Source: Candidatus Avibacteroides excrementipullorum (GTDB lineage: Bacteria; Bacteroidota; Bacteroidia; Bacteroidales; Bacteroidaceae). From it: 41,385 bases of DNA. Location: contig DVIH01000059.1 in the NCBI GenBank assembly GCA_018711405.1, forward strand, positions 1 to 41,385, read 5' to 3'. The notes below the pieces were generated by a model. It did not search any database. It worked only from the letters and a program-made list of their open reading frames with translations, and had not been told where the DNA came from. The position numbers and the translations under genes were made by a program. Positions 33,045 to 41,200 of the stretch are shown piece by piece; positions within the stretch are counted from its first letter, which is position 1, and each line of letters opens with the position of its first letter.

Positions 33045-34207
33045 TTCTTCACATACTGGTTATCGGGAGTGACAAGCGTATTCCTTTTCGATGAATACAC
33101 GGCAAATTTCATCTTTCCTCCTCCGGCCGAGACGACCTCTATCATATCATCATACGACATGTCCTCCCTTTGAAACACTAGATAGACGGAACTTTCGCCC
33201 CTCTCCACAGTCAAGAAAGCGGCATACAACACATCATCGTCCATACAGCCGTTTGATTCCAGAATCTCTCTCACCTGTTCCGAATAGTCATACGGCCCTA
33301 TCACTATAAATTTCCGCACAGGACGCCTGCGGAACGGAAGCAGCATGGCACCTGCCTTTTTCAGGAAACGAGGCAGCATGGCAACCGCCCCTCTGGCATA
33401 AATGCCGAACTTTATGAACGAATAGAGCAAGAATCCCGACTGCCCGTAATGCTTTCTGAAAAATATAAGCATGGCATCATAGAACGTGCGCACATAGGCA
33501 TAGCTGTTTTTCTTCGTGCTCTCCCCCTTATAGTGGATGATTGGATAAGGCAGATAATAGTTCCTGTAGCCGTTGCACTCCAAGCGGTAGGAGAAATCTA
33601 TATCCTCGCCATACATGAAGAAGTCTTCGTCAAGCAATCCGCACATATCCGACACCGAACGGCGGAAAAGCAGGAACGCCCCGCACAACACATCCACATG
33701 GTGTATCTCCTTTTCGTCCAGATAAAGGCAACTGTACTTGCCGAACACTTTGGACTTCGGAAACAAAGCCGACAAACCCGTCAGCTTCCAGAAAGAAGAC
33801 ATCGGAGTGGGGAAACCGCGCTTCGATTCCGCCAGGAAACAGCCGTCGCCCGTGTACATGCATACGCCGGCAGCACCTGCATCGGGCGTGCTGTCCATAA
33901 AGTCGAGGCAACGGCTTATGGTGCGCTCACCCACAAAGGTATCGGGGTTGAGCAGAAGCACATACTCGCTGTCGCACATCTTTATGCCCTGATTATTGGC
34001 CTTTGCATAACCCTTGTTGTCTTTGTTATAGACGAAAACCACTTCAGGATACAGCGGCTGCAAATAGTCGAGCGAACCGTCGGAAGAGGCATTGTCTACC
34101 ACAATGACACCGGCATCTATGCCTTTCAAAGCCTTGCGCAAGGAGTCAAGGCATTGCTCCAAAAAGATTTTTACGTTATAGTTTACTATTATTACGGAAA
34201 GTTTCAT
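33041..34207 (-). CDS. GT2-family glycosyltransferase, rhamnosyltransferase-like
   Basis: A 388-residue inverting GT-A glycosyltransferase. Nucleotide-binding IIVNYNVKIFLEQCLDSL and VVDNASSDGS lie near the start, and a DxD-like motif is seen in LLLNPDTFV. The acceptor part has GAFLLFRRSVSDMCGLLDED and FFMYGEDIDFSYRL (catalytic-base ED). After about 290 a separate C-terminal region reads RKFIVIGPYDYSEQVREILE, a Rossmann-like tail not needed in minimal GT2 enzymes. It likely adds a sugar to a cell-surface glycan. It shares 1 bp with the upstream membrane-protein gene and overlaps the GNAT gene by 4 bp. Confidence 0.9.
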   Translation of the reverse strand: MKLSVIIVNYNVKIFLEQCLDSLRKALKGIDAGVIVVDNASSDGSLDYLQPLYPEVVFVYNKDNKGYAKANNQGIKMCDSEYVLLLNPDTFVGERTISRCLDFMDSTPDAGAAGVCMYTGDGCFLAESKRGFPTPMSSFWKLTGLSALFPKSKVFGKYSCLYLDEKEIHHVDVLCGAFLLFRRSVSDMCGLLDEDFFMYGEDIDFSYRLECNGYRNYYLPYPIIHYKGESTKKNSYAYVRTFYDAMLIFFRKHYGQSGFLLYSFIKFGIYARGAVAMLPRFLKKAGAMLLPFRRRPVRKFIVIGPYDYSEQVREILESNGCMDDDVLYAAFLTVERGESSVYLVFQREDMSYDDMIEVVSAGGGKMKFAVYSSKRNTLVTPDNQYVKK

Positions 34208-34665
34208 CAGTCGTTCAATTCAATATCAAGATCGGACATCACTTTTCTGTCGGTGGGCATCACAAGGAAATAGGATATGAACCCGATAATGGCGCACAAT
34301 ATGCCTATGCTGTTATCGCTCGATGAGAGCGTATATACCACAAGATTGTATGACACGACTGCAAACAGCACCGCCATACGCACAAGGCTCCACAGCCTGT
34401 AAACCCTTATGGCATCGGGCAAAGATTTTTCGGCCTGCACTTTCTGCCCGAGTCTGCGGCCGATGTAACCTAAGGCAAACGGCACAAGCGCCACAGTAGC
34501 GACCACGCCCGCCATGTCGAGCACGTATGACGATGCCCGGTCTGCGGCAAAAGTCTGTCCCGGCAAACCGGCATACAGGCACACCGACACATAGAGCAGA
34601 GGCAACGCCACTACAGTCCAGAAAACTATTTTAAGCATACGGATCAACCCGCTCACCTGTTCCAT
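34207..34665 (-). CDS. Small four-helix membrane protein, unknown
   Basis: A 152-residue protein from the ATG at 34665. An in-frame start at 34755 would overlap recR by over 80 bp and is rejected. Four hydrophobic segments are seen: about 9-32 (LKIVFWTVVALPLLYVSVCL), 47-66, 92-113 and 119-136. Between helices 2 and 3 is a basic loop (GRRLGQKVQAEKSLPDAIRV). It probably sits in the inner membrane. It lies between recR and a GT2 gene with an 8-bp gap to recR. I do not recognise a named family. Confidence 0.75.
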   Translation of the reverse strand: MEQVSGLIRMLKIVFWTVVALPLLYVSVCLYAGLPGQTFAADRASSYVLDMAGVVATVALVPFALGYIGRRLGQKVQAEKSLPDAIRVYRLWSLVRMAVLFAVVSYNLVVYTLSSSDNSIGILCAIIGFISYFLVMPTDRKVMSDLDIELND

Positions 34666-34672
34666 ATAATCC

Positions 34673-35290
34673 TTATATTTTTGCTTCAAAAGATGTCCTG
34701 TCAACAATGCTCCTGCCCAAAGTGACCTCATCGGCATATTCCAGTTCATCGCCAATGGAAATGCCTCTGGCCAGCACGCTCACCTTCACCCCCGTATCGG
34801 CCAGACGGCGTGAGATGAAAAAGCTCGTGGTGTCGCCCTCCATCGTGGTGCTCAAAGCCAATATGACTTCCGTCACAGAGCCGTCTTTCAGCCTTTCGGC
34901 AAGCGAATCGATGTTGAGATCGCTCGGCCCGATGCCGTCCATAGGCGAGATGACGCCTCCCAGCACATGATAAAGACCGTTGTACTGCATGGTAGCCTCT
35001 ATGGCCATGACGTCTCTCACGTTCTCCACCACACAAATCAGCGAGGCATCCCTGCGCTTGTCGCTGCAAATGGAGCATACGTCCGAGTCGGATATGTTAT
35101 GGCACACCTTGCAATATTTCACCTCATGCTTGAGCCTGACTATCGCTTCGGCAAACCTGTCAACTGCGTCATCGCTCTGTTTCAGCAGATGCAGCACAAG
35201 GCGCATGGCAGTCTTCGTCCCGATGCCGGGCAACGTGGCAAACTCATTAACGGCCTTTTCAAGCAAGGAAGATGGATATCGTCCGTTCAT
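34673..35290 (-). CDS. recR: Recombination mediator RecR
   Basis: A 205-residue RecR. The N-terminal HhH is in [19 protein letters not shown]. The zinc finger is [16 protein letters not shown] (four Cys), and the Toprim part has [36 protein letters not shown] and [20 protein letters not shown]. With RecO (and RecF) it loads RecA on gapped DNA. It is the first gene of the minus-strand run. The tRNA-Pro(CGG) gene lies 144 bp upstream on the same strand. Confidence 0.96.
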   Translation of the reverse strand: MNGRYPSSLLEKAVNEFATLPGIGTKTAMRLVLHLLKQSDDAVDRFAEAIVRLKHEVKYCKVCHNISDSDVCSICSDKRRDASLICVVENVRDVMAIEATMQYNGLYHVLGGVISPMDGIGPSDLNIDSLAERLKDGSVTEVILALSTTMEGDTTSFFISRRLADTGVKVSVLARGISIGDELEYADEVTLGRSIVDRTSFEAKI

Positions 35291-35387
35291 CTGTCATTGT
35301 TTTTTTGCAAATTTAGCAATTTCGGCAATAACGGTATTAATGCAGGGCATATATTTTCGCCGCCTGCCACCGGCAAGGCCGGATACC

Positions 35388-35428
35388 CGGAAAAAGAAAA
35401 GCGAAGACCGAATCGCTTCAATCTTCGC
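35388..35428 (-). terminator. Terminator of tRNA-Pro(CGG)
   Basis: Read on the minus strand, GCGAAGA (35428-35422) pairs with TCTTCGC (35407-35401), followed by TTTTCTTTTT. It starts about 7 nt after the tRNA 3' end. Confidence 0.85.
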
Positions 35429-35434
35429 CTTGAG

Positions 35435-35507
35435 TCGGAGTTAGGCGACTCGAACGCCCGACCTCTACGTCCCGAACGTAGCGCGCTACCAACTGCGCTA
35501 AACTCCG
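35435..35507 (-). tRNA. tRNA-Pro (anticodon CGG)
   Basis: The acceptor stem is CGGAGTT/AACTCCG (35507-35501 with 35442-35436) and begins with the C1:G72 pair typical of bacterial tRNA-Pro. The D arm is GCGC-AGTTGGTA-GCGC. The anticodon arm is CTACG-TTCGGGA-CGTAG, with CGG at positions 34-36. The T arm has TTCGAGT. The CCA end is not encoded. It reads CCG proline codons. Confidence 0.95.
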
Positions 35508-35609
35508 CCTTTCTGAAATTCGACTGCAAAAGTAATGCCTTTATTAATGCCATGCAACAATATGGGGGACTTTTTTTCAAAAAAGAGTAGAAAAACTGTC
35601 CGGGAAAGG

Positions 35610-35697
35610 ATGTACGCCATCTTCGCCCGGGATGTACGCCATCTTGCCCCGACACCGAGCCGATCATGACCGGAGACCGAGCCGATCTTTTCCGACA
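35610..35697. repeat. 22-nt period array C (four units)
   Basis: Four 22-nt units begin at 35610, 35632, 35654 and 35676. Units 1 and 2 are direct repeats (ATGTACGCCATCTT shared). Units 3 and 4 start ACCGAGCCGATC. The array lies in the gap between tRNA-Pro(CGG) and the end of the SPOR-domain gene, which is 500 bp long in all (35291-35790). Here the first pair is direct, whereas in array B it is inverted. Confidence 0.88.
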
Positions 35698-35716
35698 CAG
35701 ATTTGAGGCAAGACCG

Positions 35717-35761
35717 GACGAAAAGACAGGGGCCGCCTCATGCATCATAAGGCAGCCCCTG
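35717..35761 (-). terminator. Terminator of the SPOR-protein gene
   Basis: CAGGGGCCGCCT (35727-35738) pairs with AGGCAGCCCCTG (35750-35761) with one mismatch. On the minus strand TCTTTT follows the stem. Confidence 0.7.
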
Positions 35762-35790
35762 CGTGGTCTTTCAACTTTCCGGATGGCCGG

Positions 35791-36288
35791 TTACTTAATC
35801 AAGAGCCATGACTCCTGGAAATCGCGGTTGTCGGGATAGCGTCTCTTGAACTGCTCGCGGAAAGCCACTGCGCTCTCCCTGTCATCGAAGCTTGATGCAA
35901 TGACACGATACATGGCTATCTGCGGATTGAACACGACCATCGCGCTGTATCCGTCGGCAACCAGTCCGTCGCGAACTTTCTCGGCATTGACCTTCAGGCC
36001 GAAACTGCCGCACACCACGCTGAAGTTGTGCAACGTGCCGTCACCTACCAGCTCCACATCTTCCTGACGCTCCACCGGTTTCGCCTCCACCGTCTCCACC
36101 TTCGGCTCTTCTTTCTGCACAGGCACCGTCACCGGAGTCACTTCTGCAACTTCGCTTATCTCCGCTTCTGCCAGTTCCTGCTGCTTAGCCTTCTCATAAG
36201 CTTTCTTATAAGCGCTTTCAGACGATTTACAAGATGCCATAGCCAGAACTATGCAGCATCCCAAACCAAGAAAAAAGATTTTTTTCAT
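35791..36288 (-). CDS. SPOR-domain lipoprotein
   Basis: A 165-residue protein with a lipobox (LAMASC, Cys20). A charged helix (YKKAYEKAKQQELAEAEI) and a Pro/Val/Glu-rich linker (about 45-78) lead to a C-terminal SPOR domain. That domain reads NFSVVCGSFGLKVNAEKVRD and VVFNPQIAMYRVIASSFDDR. SPOR domains bind denuded septal peptidoglycan, so it is likely a periplasmic, lipid-anchored cell-division or wall-associated protein. It follows the lipocalin-like lipoprotein gene by 19 bp on the same strand. Confidence 0.9.
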   Translation of the reverse strand: MKKIFFLGLGCCIVLAMASCKSSESAYKKAYEKAKQQELAEAEISEVAEVTPVTVPVQKEEPKVETVEAKPVERQEDVELVGDGTLHNFSVVCGSFGLKVNAEKVRDGLVADGYSAMVVFNPQIAMYRVIASSFDDRESAVAFREQFKRRYPDNRDFQESWLLIK

Positions 36289-36307
36289 AATTCATCGATT
36301 ATTAAAA

Positions 36308-36724
36308 TTAATATTTCCTCATATACAACACCGAATCGCCGTGCGCGAGCTGCAAGTCTCTGCGCGACAATCCCTCCACTTGAAAAGAACGGCTGCAACC
36401 GTCCCAATCGAGATATTTGCGGAACAAGCCGCCATATTTCTCCACATCGCCGGAGCGGAGGTTGATGTCCAGCACGTCATCGTGCAACACATAATTGCCG
36501 AAAAACGTGACATACTCATCATCCGGACAAACGCATATCATGGAAAACGTACCTTTCATGAAATTGAAAAATGCGCTGTCCACCTCGCACACATCGCCGG
36601 CCGATGTCTCATATCTCTCCAGTTTCCATTTCCCGGTCAGTTCTTTCTCATCGGAACAGGCTCCGCACAGCATCACACCGGCCAATAGCGATGACAACAT
36701 GTACACCTTATATATATTACGCAT
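36308..36724 (-). CDS. Lipocalin-like lipoprotein
   Basis: A 138-residue lipoprotein (lipobox GVMLCGAC). After the Cys, KELTGKWKLERYETSAG resembles the first strand and GxW motif of lipocalin-like proteins common in Bacteroidetes. The remaining strands are alternating polar and hydrophobic (YVTFFGNYVLHDDVLDINLR; FQVEGLSRRDLQLAHGDSVL). A small-ligand or envelope role is plausible, but no function is known. It is upstream of, and probably co-transcribed with, the SPOR lipoprotein gene. Confidence 0.75.
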   Translation of the reverse strand: MRNIYKVYMLSSLLAGVMLCGACSDEKELTGKWKLERYETSAGDVCEVDSAFFNFMKGTFSMICVCPDDEYVTFFGNYVLHDDVLDINLRSGDVEKYGGLFRKYLDWDGCSRSFQVEGLSRRDLQLAHGDSVLYMRKY

Positions 36725-36811
36725 ATATCTGTTGACTAACAGTTACATCGGACAAAGATATAACTTTTTATTCTTTCCGCTACAGCATATTGCAAATTAA
36801 TGACTCTTCGG

Positions 36812-36851
36812 ACAAAAGAAAAAGACTTGCCATGACACGCACGGCAAGTCT
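36812..36851 (-). terminator. Terminator of the DUF3127 gene
   Basis: AGACTTGCC (36823-36831) pairs with GGCAAGTCT (36843-36851). On the minus strand TTTTTCTTTTG follows. The 160-bp gap 36725-36884 holds nothing else clear. Confidence 0.85.
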
Positions 36852-36884
36852 CTGTATCGTAACTGTCACTGAAAGTCATGCCGG

Positions 36885-37256
36885 CTAAAACGGCAAATCG
36901 TCATTGCTGTCAAACGGAGGCAGATTGTCCGCAGCCGGAGCAGCATTAGGCACGGGAGGTGCCGGAGCCTCAGGTTGCGGCACCACCGGCTGCCCCACTC
37001 TGTCTACTTTCCACGCACGTATATCGTTGAACCAACGTCCGTTCCACTCTCGGGCATCAATGTCGAAGTTCACGGTCAGTTCCTCGCCTTCCTTTATGGC
37101 GAAAGTGTCTATCTTGTCGCCCCACAGGTTGAAACACATCTTGCGCGGATACTGGTCATGGTTTTCGATGACATACTCCTGCCTTTTCCATTCTCCGTTG
37201 CGCCCCTGTCCTGAGACCACAGGCATGACGGCTATAATCTTACCGGTAAATTCCAT
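36885..37256 (-). CDS. DUF3127 family protein with an SSB-like acidic tail
   Basis: A 123-residue protein. The OB-fold-like domain reads MEFTGKIIAVMPVVSGQGRN, EWKRQEYVIENHDQYPRKMC and INFD-type strands ending FNDIRAWKVDRV (about 1-80). A Pro/Ala-rich linker (PQPEAPAPPVPNAAPAAD) follows, then an acidic tail, DSNDDLPF. The tail strongly resembles the SSB C-terminal peptide (D-D-x-P-F) that recruits DNA repair partners. DUF3127 proteins are widespread in Bacteroidetes and unassigned; a single-stranded DNA-binding role is suggested by fold and tail, not shown. Confidence 0.9.
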   Translation of the reverse strand: MEFTGKIIAVMPVVSGQGRNGEWKRQEYVIENHDQYPRKMCFNLWGDKIDTFAIKEGEELTVNFDIDAREWNGRWFNDIRAWKVDRVGQPVVPQPEAPAPPVPNAAPAADNLPPFDSNDDLPF

Positions 37257-37384
37257 AATAGTCTTTCAAAAAATATATATCTGAATTGATTTGCGGATGC
37301 GAAGATAACATTTTTTTCTCACAGATAAAAATCGGCAATCTTTTGCCAATTCAAATAAAAGTATTACTTTTGCACCGTCAAATT

Positions 37385-37459
37385 CGGGATGTAGCTCAGC
37401 CCGGTTAGAGTACACGTCTGGGGGGCGTGTGGTCGCTGGTTCGAATCCAGTCATCCCGA
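37385..37459 (+). tRNA. tRNA-Pro (anticodon GGG)
   Basis: The acceptor stem is CGGGATG/CATCCCG (37385-37391 with 37452-37458), again with the C1:G72 pair of tRNA-Pro. The anticodon arm is CACGT-CTGGGGG-GCGTG with anticodon GGG. The T arm has TTCGAATCC. No CCA is encoded. It marks the border between core genes and an accessory segment to the right. Confidence 0.95.
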
Positions 37460-37465
37460 CAAAAG

Positions 37466-37505
37466 AAAATCAGCCATTTACAAACGAGTAAGTGGCTGAT
37501 TTTTT
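37466..37505 (+). terminator. Terminator of tRNA-Pro(GGG)
   Basis: AAAATCAGCCA (37466-37476) pairs with TGGCTGATTTT (37493-37503) and continues with extra pairs into the loop. A T-run follows directly. Confidence 0.88.
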
Positions 37506-37517
37506 AGAACACCCAGT

Positions 37518-37685
37518 AAGGATTATCTACACAAACTCTACAAAACGGAAAAAGGCGACAAGGCGGGTGTCTCATCCATAAGGGCGAATGACCAATACCA
37601 GATCAAACCTACTGAGTCAAACAAAGAAACCGAAACGATTGTTTACATCTGCAACATTTTGGATTTGTCAAGCCACTATAAATAA
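37518..37685 (+). pseudogene. HigB/RelE-type toxin, N-terminally truncated
   Basis: The frame reads KDYLHKLYKTEKGDKAGVSS, then IRANDQYQIKPTESNKETET, and ends IVYICNILDLSSHYK with a TAA at 37683. The blocks 'GD..G..SIR.NDQYRI' and 'I.ICNI.DLS.HYK' are the C-terminal two-thirds of RelE/HigB mRNA interferases. No start codon or N-terminal helix is present; upstream is the tRNA terminator. It ends 7 bp before an intact antitoxin gene, the usual toxin-then-antitoxin order of hig loci. It is therefore a toxin remnant left beside its antitoxin. Confidence 0.8.
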
Positions 37686-37692
37686 ATGTGCC

Positions 37693-38037
37693 ATGATTGA
37701 GATAAAAGGAACAGATCCGAGAATGATAGCGAACAACCTTGAACCGTTCGAGCCGACACATCCGGGCGAACTTCTCAAAGAGGAAATAGAATGTCGGGGC
37801 ATATCGCAAAAGGAATTGTCGCGGCAGACGGACATACCGTATACCGCGCTAAACGAAGTGCTGAACGGCAAGCGTGCCATCACCACCGAATATGCCTTGC
37901 TGATAGAAGCGGCTTTGGGCATCGAATCGGATTTCTGGCTGAAGATGCAGATGGACTACAACATACAGACAGCCAAACGGAATAAGACATTCGCACAACG
38001 CCTTGCCGATATAAGAAAAATTGCGGCGGCACTGTGA
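37693..38037 (+). CDS. higA: HigA-family antitoxin
   Basis: A 114-residue XRE-family antitoxin from the ATG at 37693; a longer frame start at 37588 lies inside the toxin remnant. The HigA signature is HPGELLKEEIECRGISQKEL near residues 24-43, then SRQTDIPYTALNEVLNGKRA with the recognition helix, and AALGIESDFWLKMQMDYNIQ. It would bind its own operator and neutralise HigB, but the adjacent toxin is truncated, so it is an orphan here. It might still repress or protect against related toxins. Confidence 0.9.
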   Translation: MIEIKGTDPRMIANNLEPFEPTHPGELLKEEIECRGISQKELSRQTDIPYTALNEVLNGKRAITTEYALLIEAALGIESDFWLKMQMDYNIQTAKRNKTFAQRLADIRKIAAAL

Positions 38038-38190
38038 TCTTTTGTCATCTCCGCCTTTTGGGATACAGACGGGCGAACTCTGGTGGTGGCCACCCACGGC
38101 ATCATAAAGAAAACGCAAAAGACACCGAAAAAGGAGATAGCGAGGGCGGAAGCCATAATGAAACAATACTTTGAACTCAAAAACAAATAG
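38038..38190 (+). pseudogene. RelE/Gp49-like toxin, C-terminal fragment
   Basis: Immediately after the HigA stop and in the same frame, the sequence reads SFVISAFWDTDGRTLVVATH, then GIIKKTQKTPKKEIARAEAI and MKQYFELKNK to a TAG. The 'GF.KKTQKTPK.EI..A......Y' pattern is the conserved end of RelE/Gp49-like toxins. The N-terminal half and start are missing. The next antitoxin gene starts 3 bp after the stop. It is the second toxin remnant in a row, perhaps from a deletion joining two toxin-antitoxin modules. Confidence 0.8.
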
Positions 38191-38193
38191 GAT

Positions 38194-38532
38194 ATGAAAC
38201 AGATAGGCAACATGAAACTCTACTCCTTAGAGGAGGTTACGGACGAGCTTATTGGACAAAAGGGCACTCCGGAAAGGGACGATTTCGATCGCAAAGTGGA
38301 AGAGGCTCTGCACGCCTACCGAATCGGAGAGGCGATCAAAAACGCGCGCCTCAAGCAGAACCTCACGCAAGAGGAGCTGGGCGAACGCATAGGGGTGCAA
38401 AAAGCCCAAATATCCCGTATAGAACGGGGATATAGCATAAGCATTCCAACGATGAGCCGTGTATTCAAGGCGTTGGGCATCACAACGGCCACGCTTGACT
38501 TGGGGATAGCGGGAAAGATTGACTTGTGGTAA
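38194..38532 (+). CDS. XRE-family antitoxin (RelB/HigA-type partner of Gp49-like toxin)
   Basis: A 112-residue protein. An N-terminal arm (YSLEEVTDELIGQKGTPERD) binds toxins in such pairs. A classic HTH_3 follows: IGEAIKNARLKQNLTQEELG, RIGVQKAQISRIERGYSISI and FKALGITTATLDLG. The fit to the preceding RelE/Gp49-type remnant is the usual order (toxin first). As its toxin is truncated, it is likely an orphan repressor. The nearest start could also be the Met at residue 7; both are in frame. Confidence 0.88.
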   Translation: MKQIGNMKLYSLEEVTDELIGQKGTPERDDFDRKVEEALHAYRIGEAIKNARLKQNLTQEELGERIGVQKAQISRIERGYSISIPTMSRVFKALGITTATLDLGIAGKIDLW

Positions 38533-38815
38533 GGTTATCCCTACTTTACCCGCCGGATGAGAAGATTGAGAGTGCAGCGACCTGTATCAGTACGATTTCC
38601 ATCTGACAGCGGTTGTGCGCTTTTTATCTCTTCAAAAACTGCCCCAGATGCATGAAGACGACATGCATATCTATGATTTTAAACAAGAGGTTTGCCGCCA
38701 GTGGATGCCAAACGCCCAACACCATTTGCGCAGGATAACTGCGACATGTCGCTTCTGTTTCATGTCAACCTGTGTGTCGGTTTCGTCAAAGGTGCGTTTT
38801 TCAGCTTGTTTGTTT
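38533..38815. other. Gap with no supported gene
   Basis: These 283 bp between the second antitoxin and the end of prfH hold no conserved frame or clear hairpin. A 68-codon frame (38615-38821) has no recognisable features. It may be further debris of a lost gene. Confidence 0.5.
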
Positions 38816-39415
38816 TCATAGTGAACCTGAAAATTTCTTGACAGCATTACCCCTGACGAGAGAATCGTGTTTGTTCCAGTTGTCTTGTTTGGCTGATGCT
38901 TTTATCGCTTCATTTTGATTGAATAGCTTCAATAACAACCGTTCTTTTGCTTTAGCCTTATTTCGCAATTGCGAACGTTCATCGCTGCACCGCACAGATA
39001 TGCCGGTTGGCAGATGAGTGGCTCGGACTGCCGTCTCTACTTTATTGACGTTCTGTCCGCCATGTCCACCCGAACGCATTGTTTCGTAAAAGATATCTTT
39101 GTCTGATACTTCCGGTAGTGTAACAGGATCGATGAATTCCACGCCGACAAACCAATTTTTGCGCGGATAACCCGGCCGGTAAGGGTTTGAAGTCGCACGC
39201 CAGAGGACGGTACCGCTCCATTCCTTTTCTTTGGCTGCATCAGTTTCGACAAGAAACAGCATTGACATATAGCAATCCTGCTCCGTGTTGTGCGGTTCGC
39301 TTTCCACGAGTTCCGCATTCGGGAAGTCTTTCAGCAGTTCACGGGCAACAAGCGTGACGGCGCGTGCGCACTCCACAGGTCCCCGTCCGGCAGTGAGTTG
39401 TATATACTTTTTCAT
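38816..39415 (-). CDS. prfH: Peptide chain release factor homolog PrfH
   Basis: A 199-residue class I release-factor-like protein. The catalytic block is [20 protein letters not shown], with GGQ in place, followed by [20 protein letters not shown]. The N-terminal part ([16 protein letters not shown]) is the PrfH-specific domain that replaces the stop-codon recognition domain of RF1/RF2. PrfH is known to partner RtcB2-type RNA ligases: it releases the peptide from ribosomes whose 16S rRNA decoding centre has been cleaved, so that the ligase can repair them. Its start overlaps the rtcB stop by 4 bp, so the two are coupled. Confidence 0.93.
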   Translation of the reverse strand: MKKYIQLTAGRGPVECARAVTLVARELLKDFPNAELVESEPHNTEQDCYMSMLFLVETDAAKEKEWSGTVLWRATSNPYRPGYPRKNWFVGVEFIDPVTLPEVSDKDIFYETMRSGGHGGQNVNKVETAVRATHLPTGISVRCSDERSQLRNKAKAKERLLLKLFNQNEAIKASAKQDNWNKHDSLVRGNAVKKFSGSL

Positions 39416-40611
39416 TTGGGAATATCTTTAATGTTTAAGCGGGTTTTGACCATCGTAACAACTTCGGCGGTCGGCTCAATCAGGCGCAATATCTCCTCCA
39501 TCGGCTTGTATGCCTGCGGCGATTCATCAAGAGTACCGGAGCAAACGGATGTGGAAAATATGCCGTCCATTGACTTTTCAAAATCTTCCATACAGATGTT
39601 TTTCTTGGCGGCATTTCTTGACATGGCACGCCCGGCACCGTGCGGAGCTGAACAATTCCATACGGCATTTCCTTTACCCACACAGATGGCAATGCCGTCG
39701 CGCATGTTGAAAGGCAGGCAGAAGCGTTCCCCTGCTTCGGCGGCAACCGCACCTTTACGCAGCATGGGATGTTCTTCGCATACGGAAATATAATTGTGAG
39801 TGGTGAATATGGATTCCGCACATTTGGCCTTGCAGAGTTTTTTCAATATCACGAAGATACGGTCACGGATGATATGGTGATTGTAGAGAGCATACGCCTG
39901 TGCAATGACCATATCGGAGAGATAACCATTAAGAGCATCTCCCCACAGATAACCGATGAATTGCGCCCGCTTGGGATTCTGTGCAATGTTGTGCCAATGG
40001 TTGGCAACCTTCACTCCCACGTTCCGAGAGCCGCAATGAATCGTGAGCCACCCCTCATGCGTCTTGTCTTCTTCACCGTATTCAATAAAGTGATTACCTC
40101 CGCCGAGCGTGCCGAGACTCTTATAAAAGACAGCCTCCTGTAGTTTTATCCTGCGGCAGAAATCCGATATGAAACGAGCGTCTATGCGCGGAGCTTCGTT
40201 AATCAGATCTGGGGCGGACGACCGTGCTTTTTGGTATTGCGCATTAAGAAAACGGAACAGCTCCTTTTCGTTCAGACTGTTTTTCTTGCAAATCTCCATG
40301 CCGGTCGGTATGGCTTCACGGATTTTGTGGTCAAGCAAGGCGAAATCTTCCGGTGCGACTACGGATGAGAGCCTGTGCATGGATATGGTACATCCGATGT
40401 CAACGCCCACATGATCCGGGTTAAGGTATGCCCCTATCCTGTACACTGTTCCTACATTGCAGGAATTACCTGCATGAACATCGGGCATCTGTGCTATTTT
40501 GACAGACTCGAAAGCGGGATGATCACATTGCGCCTTAACCCATTGCAAAGCCGCCTCTTCGATGTTTTCGGTGAATATTTCCGCTGTGGTATATTTTCCT
40601 TTTATTATCAT
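39412..40611 (-). CDS. rtcB: RtcB-family RNA ligase (RtcB2-like)
   Basis: A 399-residue GTP-dependent RNA ligase that seals 2',3'-cyclic phosphate or 3'-phosphate ends to 5'-OH ends. Metal ligands and core motifs are visible: [50 protein letters not shown] and TTHNYIS. The guanylylation region is [19 protein letters not shown], with the catalytic His in SAPHGAGR. It is shorter than E. coli RtcB, as expected for the PrfH-linked RtcB2 subgroup. Overlaps of 4 bp on both sides bind it to prfH and the upstream unknown gene. Confidence 0.93.
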   Translation of the reverse strand: MIIKGKYTTAEIFTENIEEAALQWVKAQCDHPAFESVKIAQMPDVHAGNSCNVGTVYRIGAYLNPDHVGVDIGCTISMHRLSSVVAPEDFALLDHKIREAIPTGMEICKKNSLNEKELFRFLNAQYQKARSSAPDLINEAPRIDARFISDFCRRIKLQEAVFYKSLGTLGGGNHFIEYGEEDKTHEGWLTIHCGSRNVGVKVANHWHNIAQNPKRAQFIGYLWGDALNGYLSDMVIAQAYALYNHHIIRDRIFVILKKLCKAKCAESIFTTHNYISVCEEHPMLRKGAVAAEAGERFCLPFNMRDGIAICVGKGNAVWNCSAPHGAGRAMSRNAAKKNICMEDFEKSMDGIFSTSVCSGTLDESPQAYKPMEEILRLIEPTAEVVTMVKTRLNIKDIPK

Positions 40612-41192
40612 ACTGACAAACTGTAATAATCTGAGTTCTCATCAAACAAGTCTGAGTCGTATTGAAACGCCCAGACATCTTTACTGCCTCTATTGTTAGT
40701 AACATAAAAATTCAAGGCTTCATAAGCAGATGGAAAAAACTTGATGGCTCGAATATTGCTATACCCCTGACTCAACAAATATAAATAGATTCCTGCGCAG
40801 ATTTCTTCTTCGGCAATGTCGGGACGATATTCAATGTCATGTTGCTTGCAAAGTTTCTTTTTCTTCCCAATCCACACCCATTTCGTTAGCTCTTGCCTGT
40901 CTTCGTCATTCCCAGATGGATCAAAATACTCTGCATAACTTCCACACATTTTTTCTGCTTCTTTTGATAACTTCCGTTTTTCTACCGGGATGTATGTTTC
41001 TTTAGAATCTGCCTTCATGATTTGATCGGACAATTGTTGGATAAGAAGCAATTCATTCTTTTCTTCCTCATTTCGTGTTTCTACGTCATCATCATAAGCT
41101 GTATGCTGATACACTTTGTTGTACACAGATTTGATTCTGATTTGATCAAGCCTCTTAAACTGTTCTTCCGACAAAGTCCGTTCGTTTCTCAT
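40608..41192 (-). CDS. Unknown 194-residue protein coupled to rtcB
   Basis: I do not recognise this protein. It is charged and mostly helical, without signal peptide or membrane helix. The first half has KRLDQIRIKSVYNKVYQHTA and ELLLIQQLSDQIMKADSKET. The second half has ELTKWVWIGKKKKLCKQHDI and aromatic-rich AFQYDSDLFDENSDYYSL at the end. Its stop overlaps the rtcB start by 4 bp, and its own start follows the 48-residue gene by 8 bp. This context suggests a partner in the RtcB-PrfH RNA-repair operon, for example a damage sensor or adaptor; that is inference. Confidence 0.7.
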   Translation of the reverse strand: MRNERTLSEEQFKRLDQIRIKSVYNKVYQHTAYDDDVETRNEEEKNELLLIQQLSDQIMKADSKETYIPVEKRKLSKEAEKMCGSYAEYFDPSGNDEDRQELTKWVWIGKKKKLCKQHDIEYRPDIAEEEICAGIYLYLLSQGYSNIRAIKFFPSAYEALNFYVTNNRGSKDVWAFQYDSDLFDENSDYYSLSV

Positions 41193-41200
41193 CAGATAGT

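Noticed and set aside
34666-34755. Longer start for the small membrane protein
   Set aside because: It would run through the end of recR; the ATG at 34665 leaves an 8-bp gap.
37385-37505. A proven phage or island attachment site at tRNA-Pro(GGG)
   Set aside because: The right side is accessory, but no integrase and no repeated tRNA 3' end are visible in the window, so it is only raised as a possibility.
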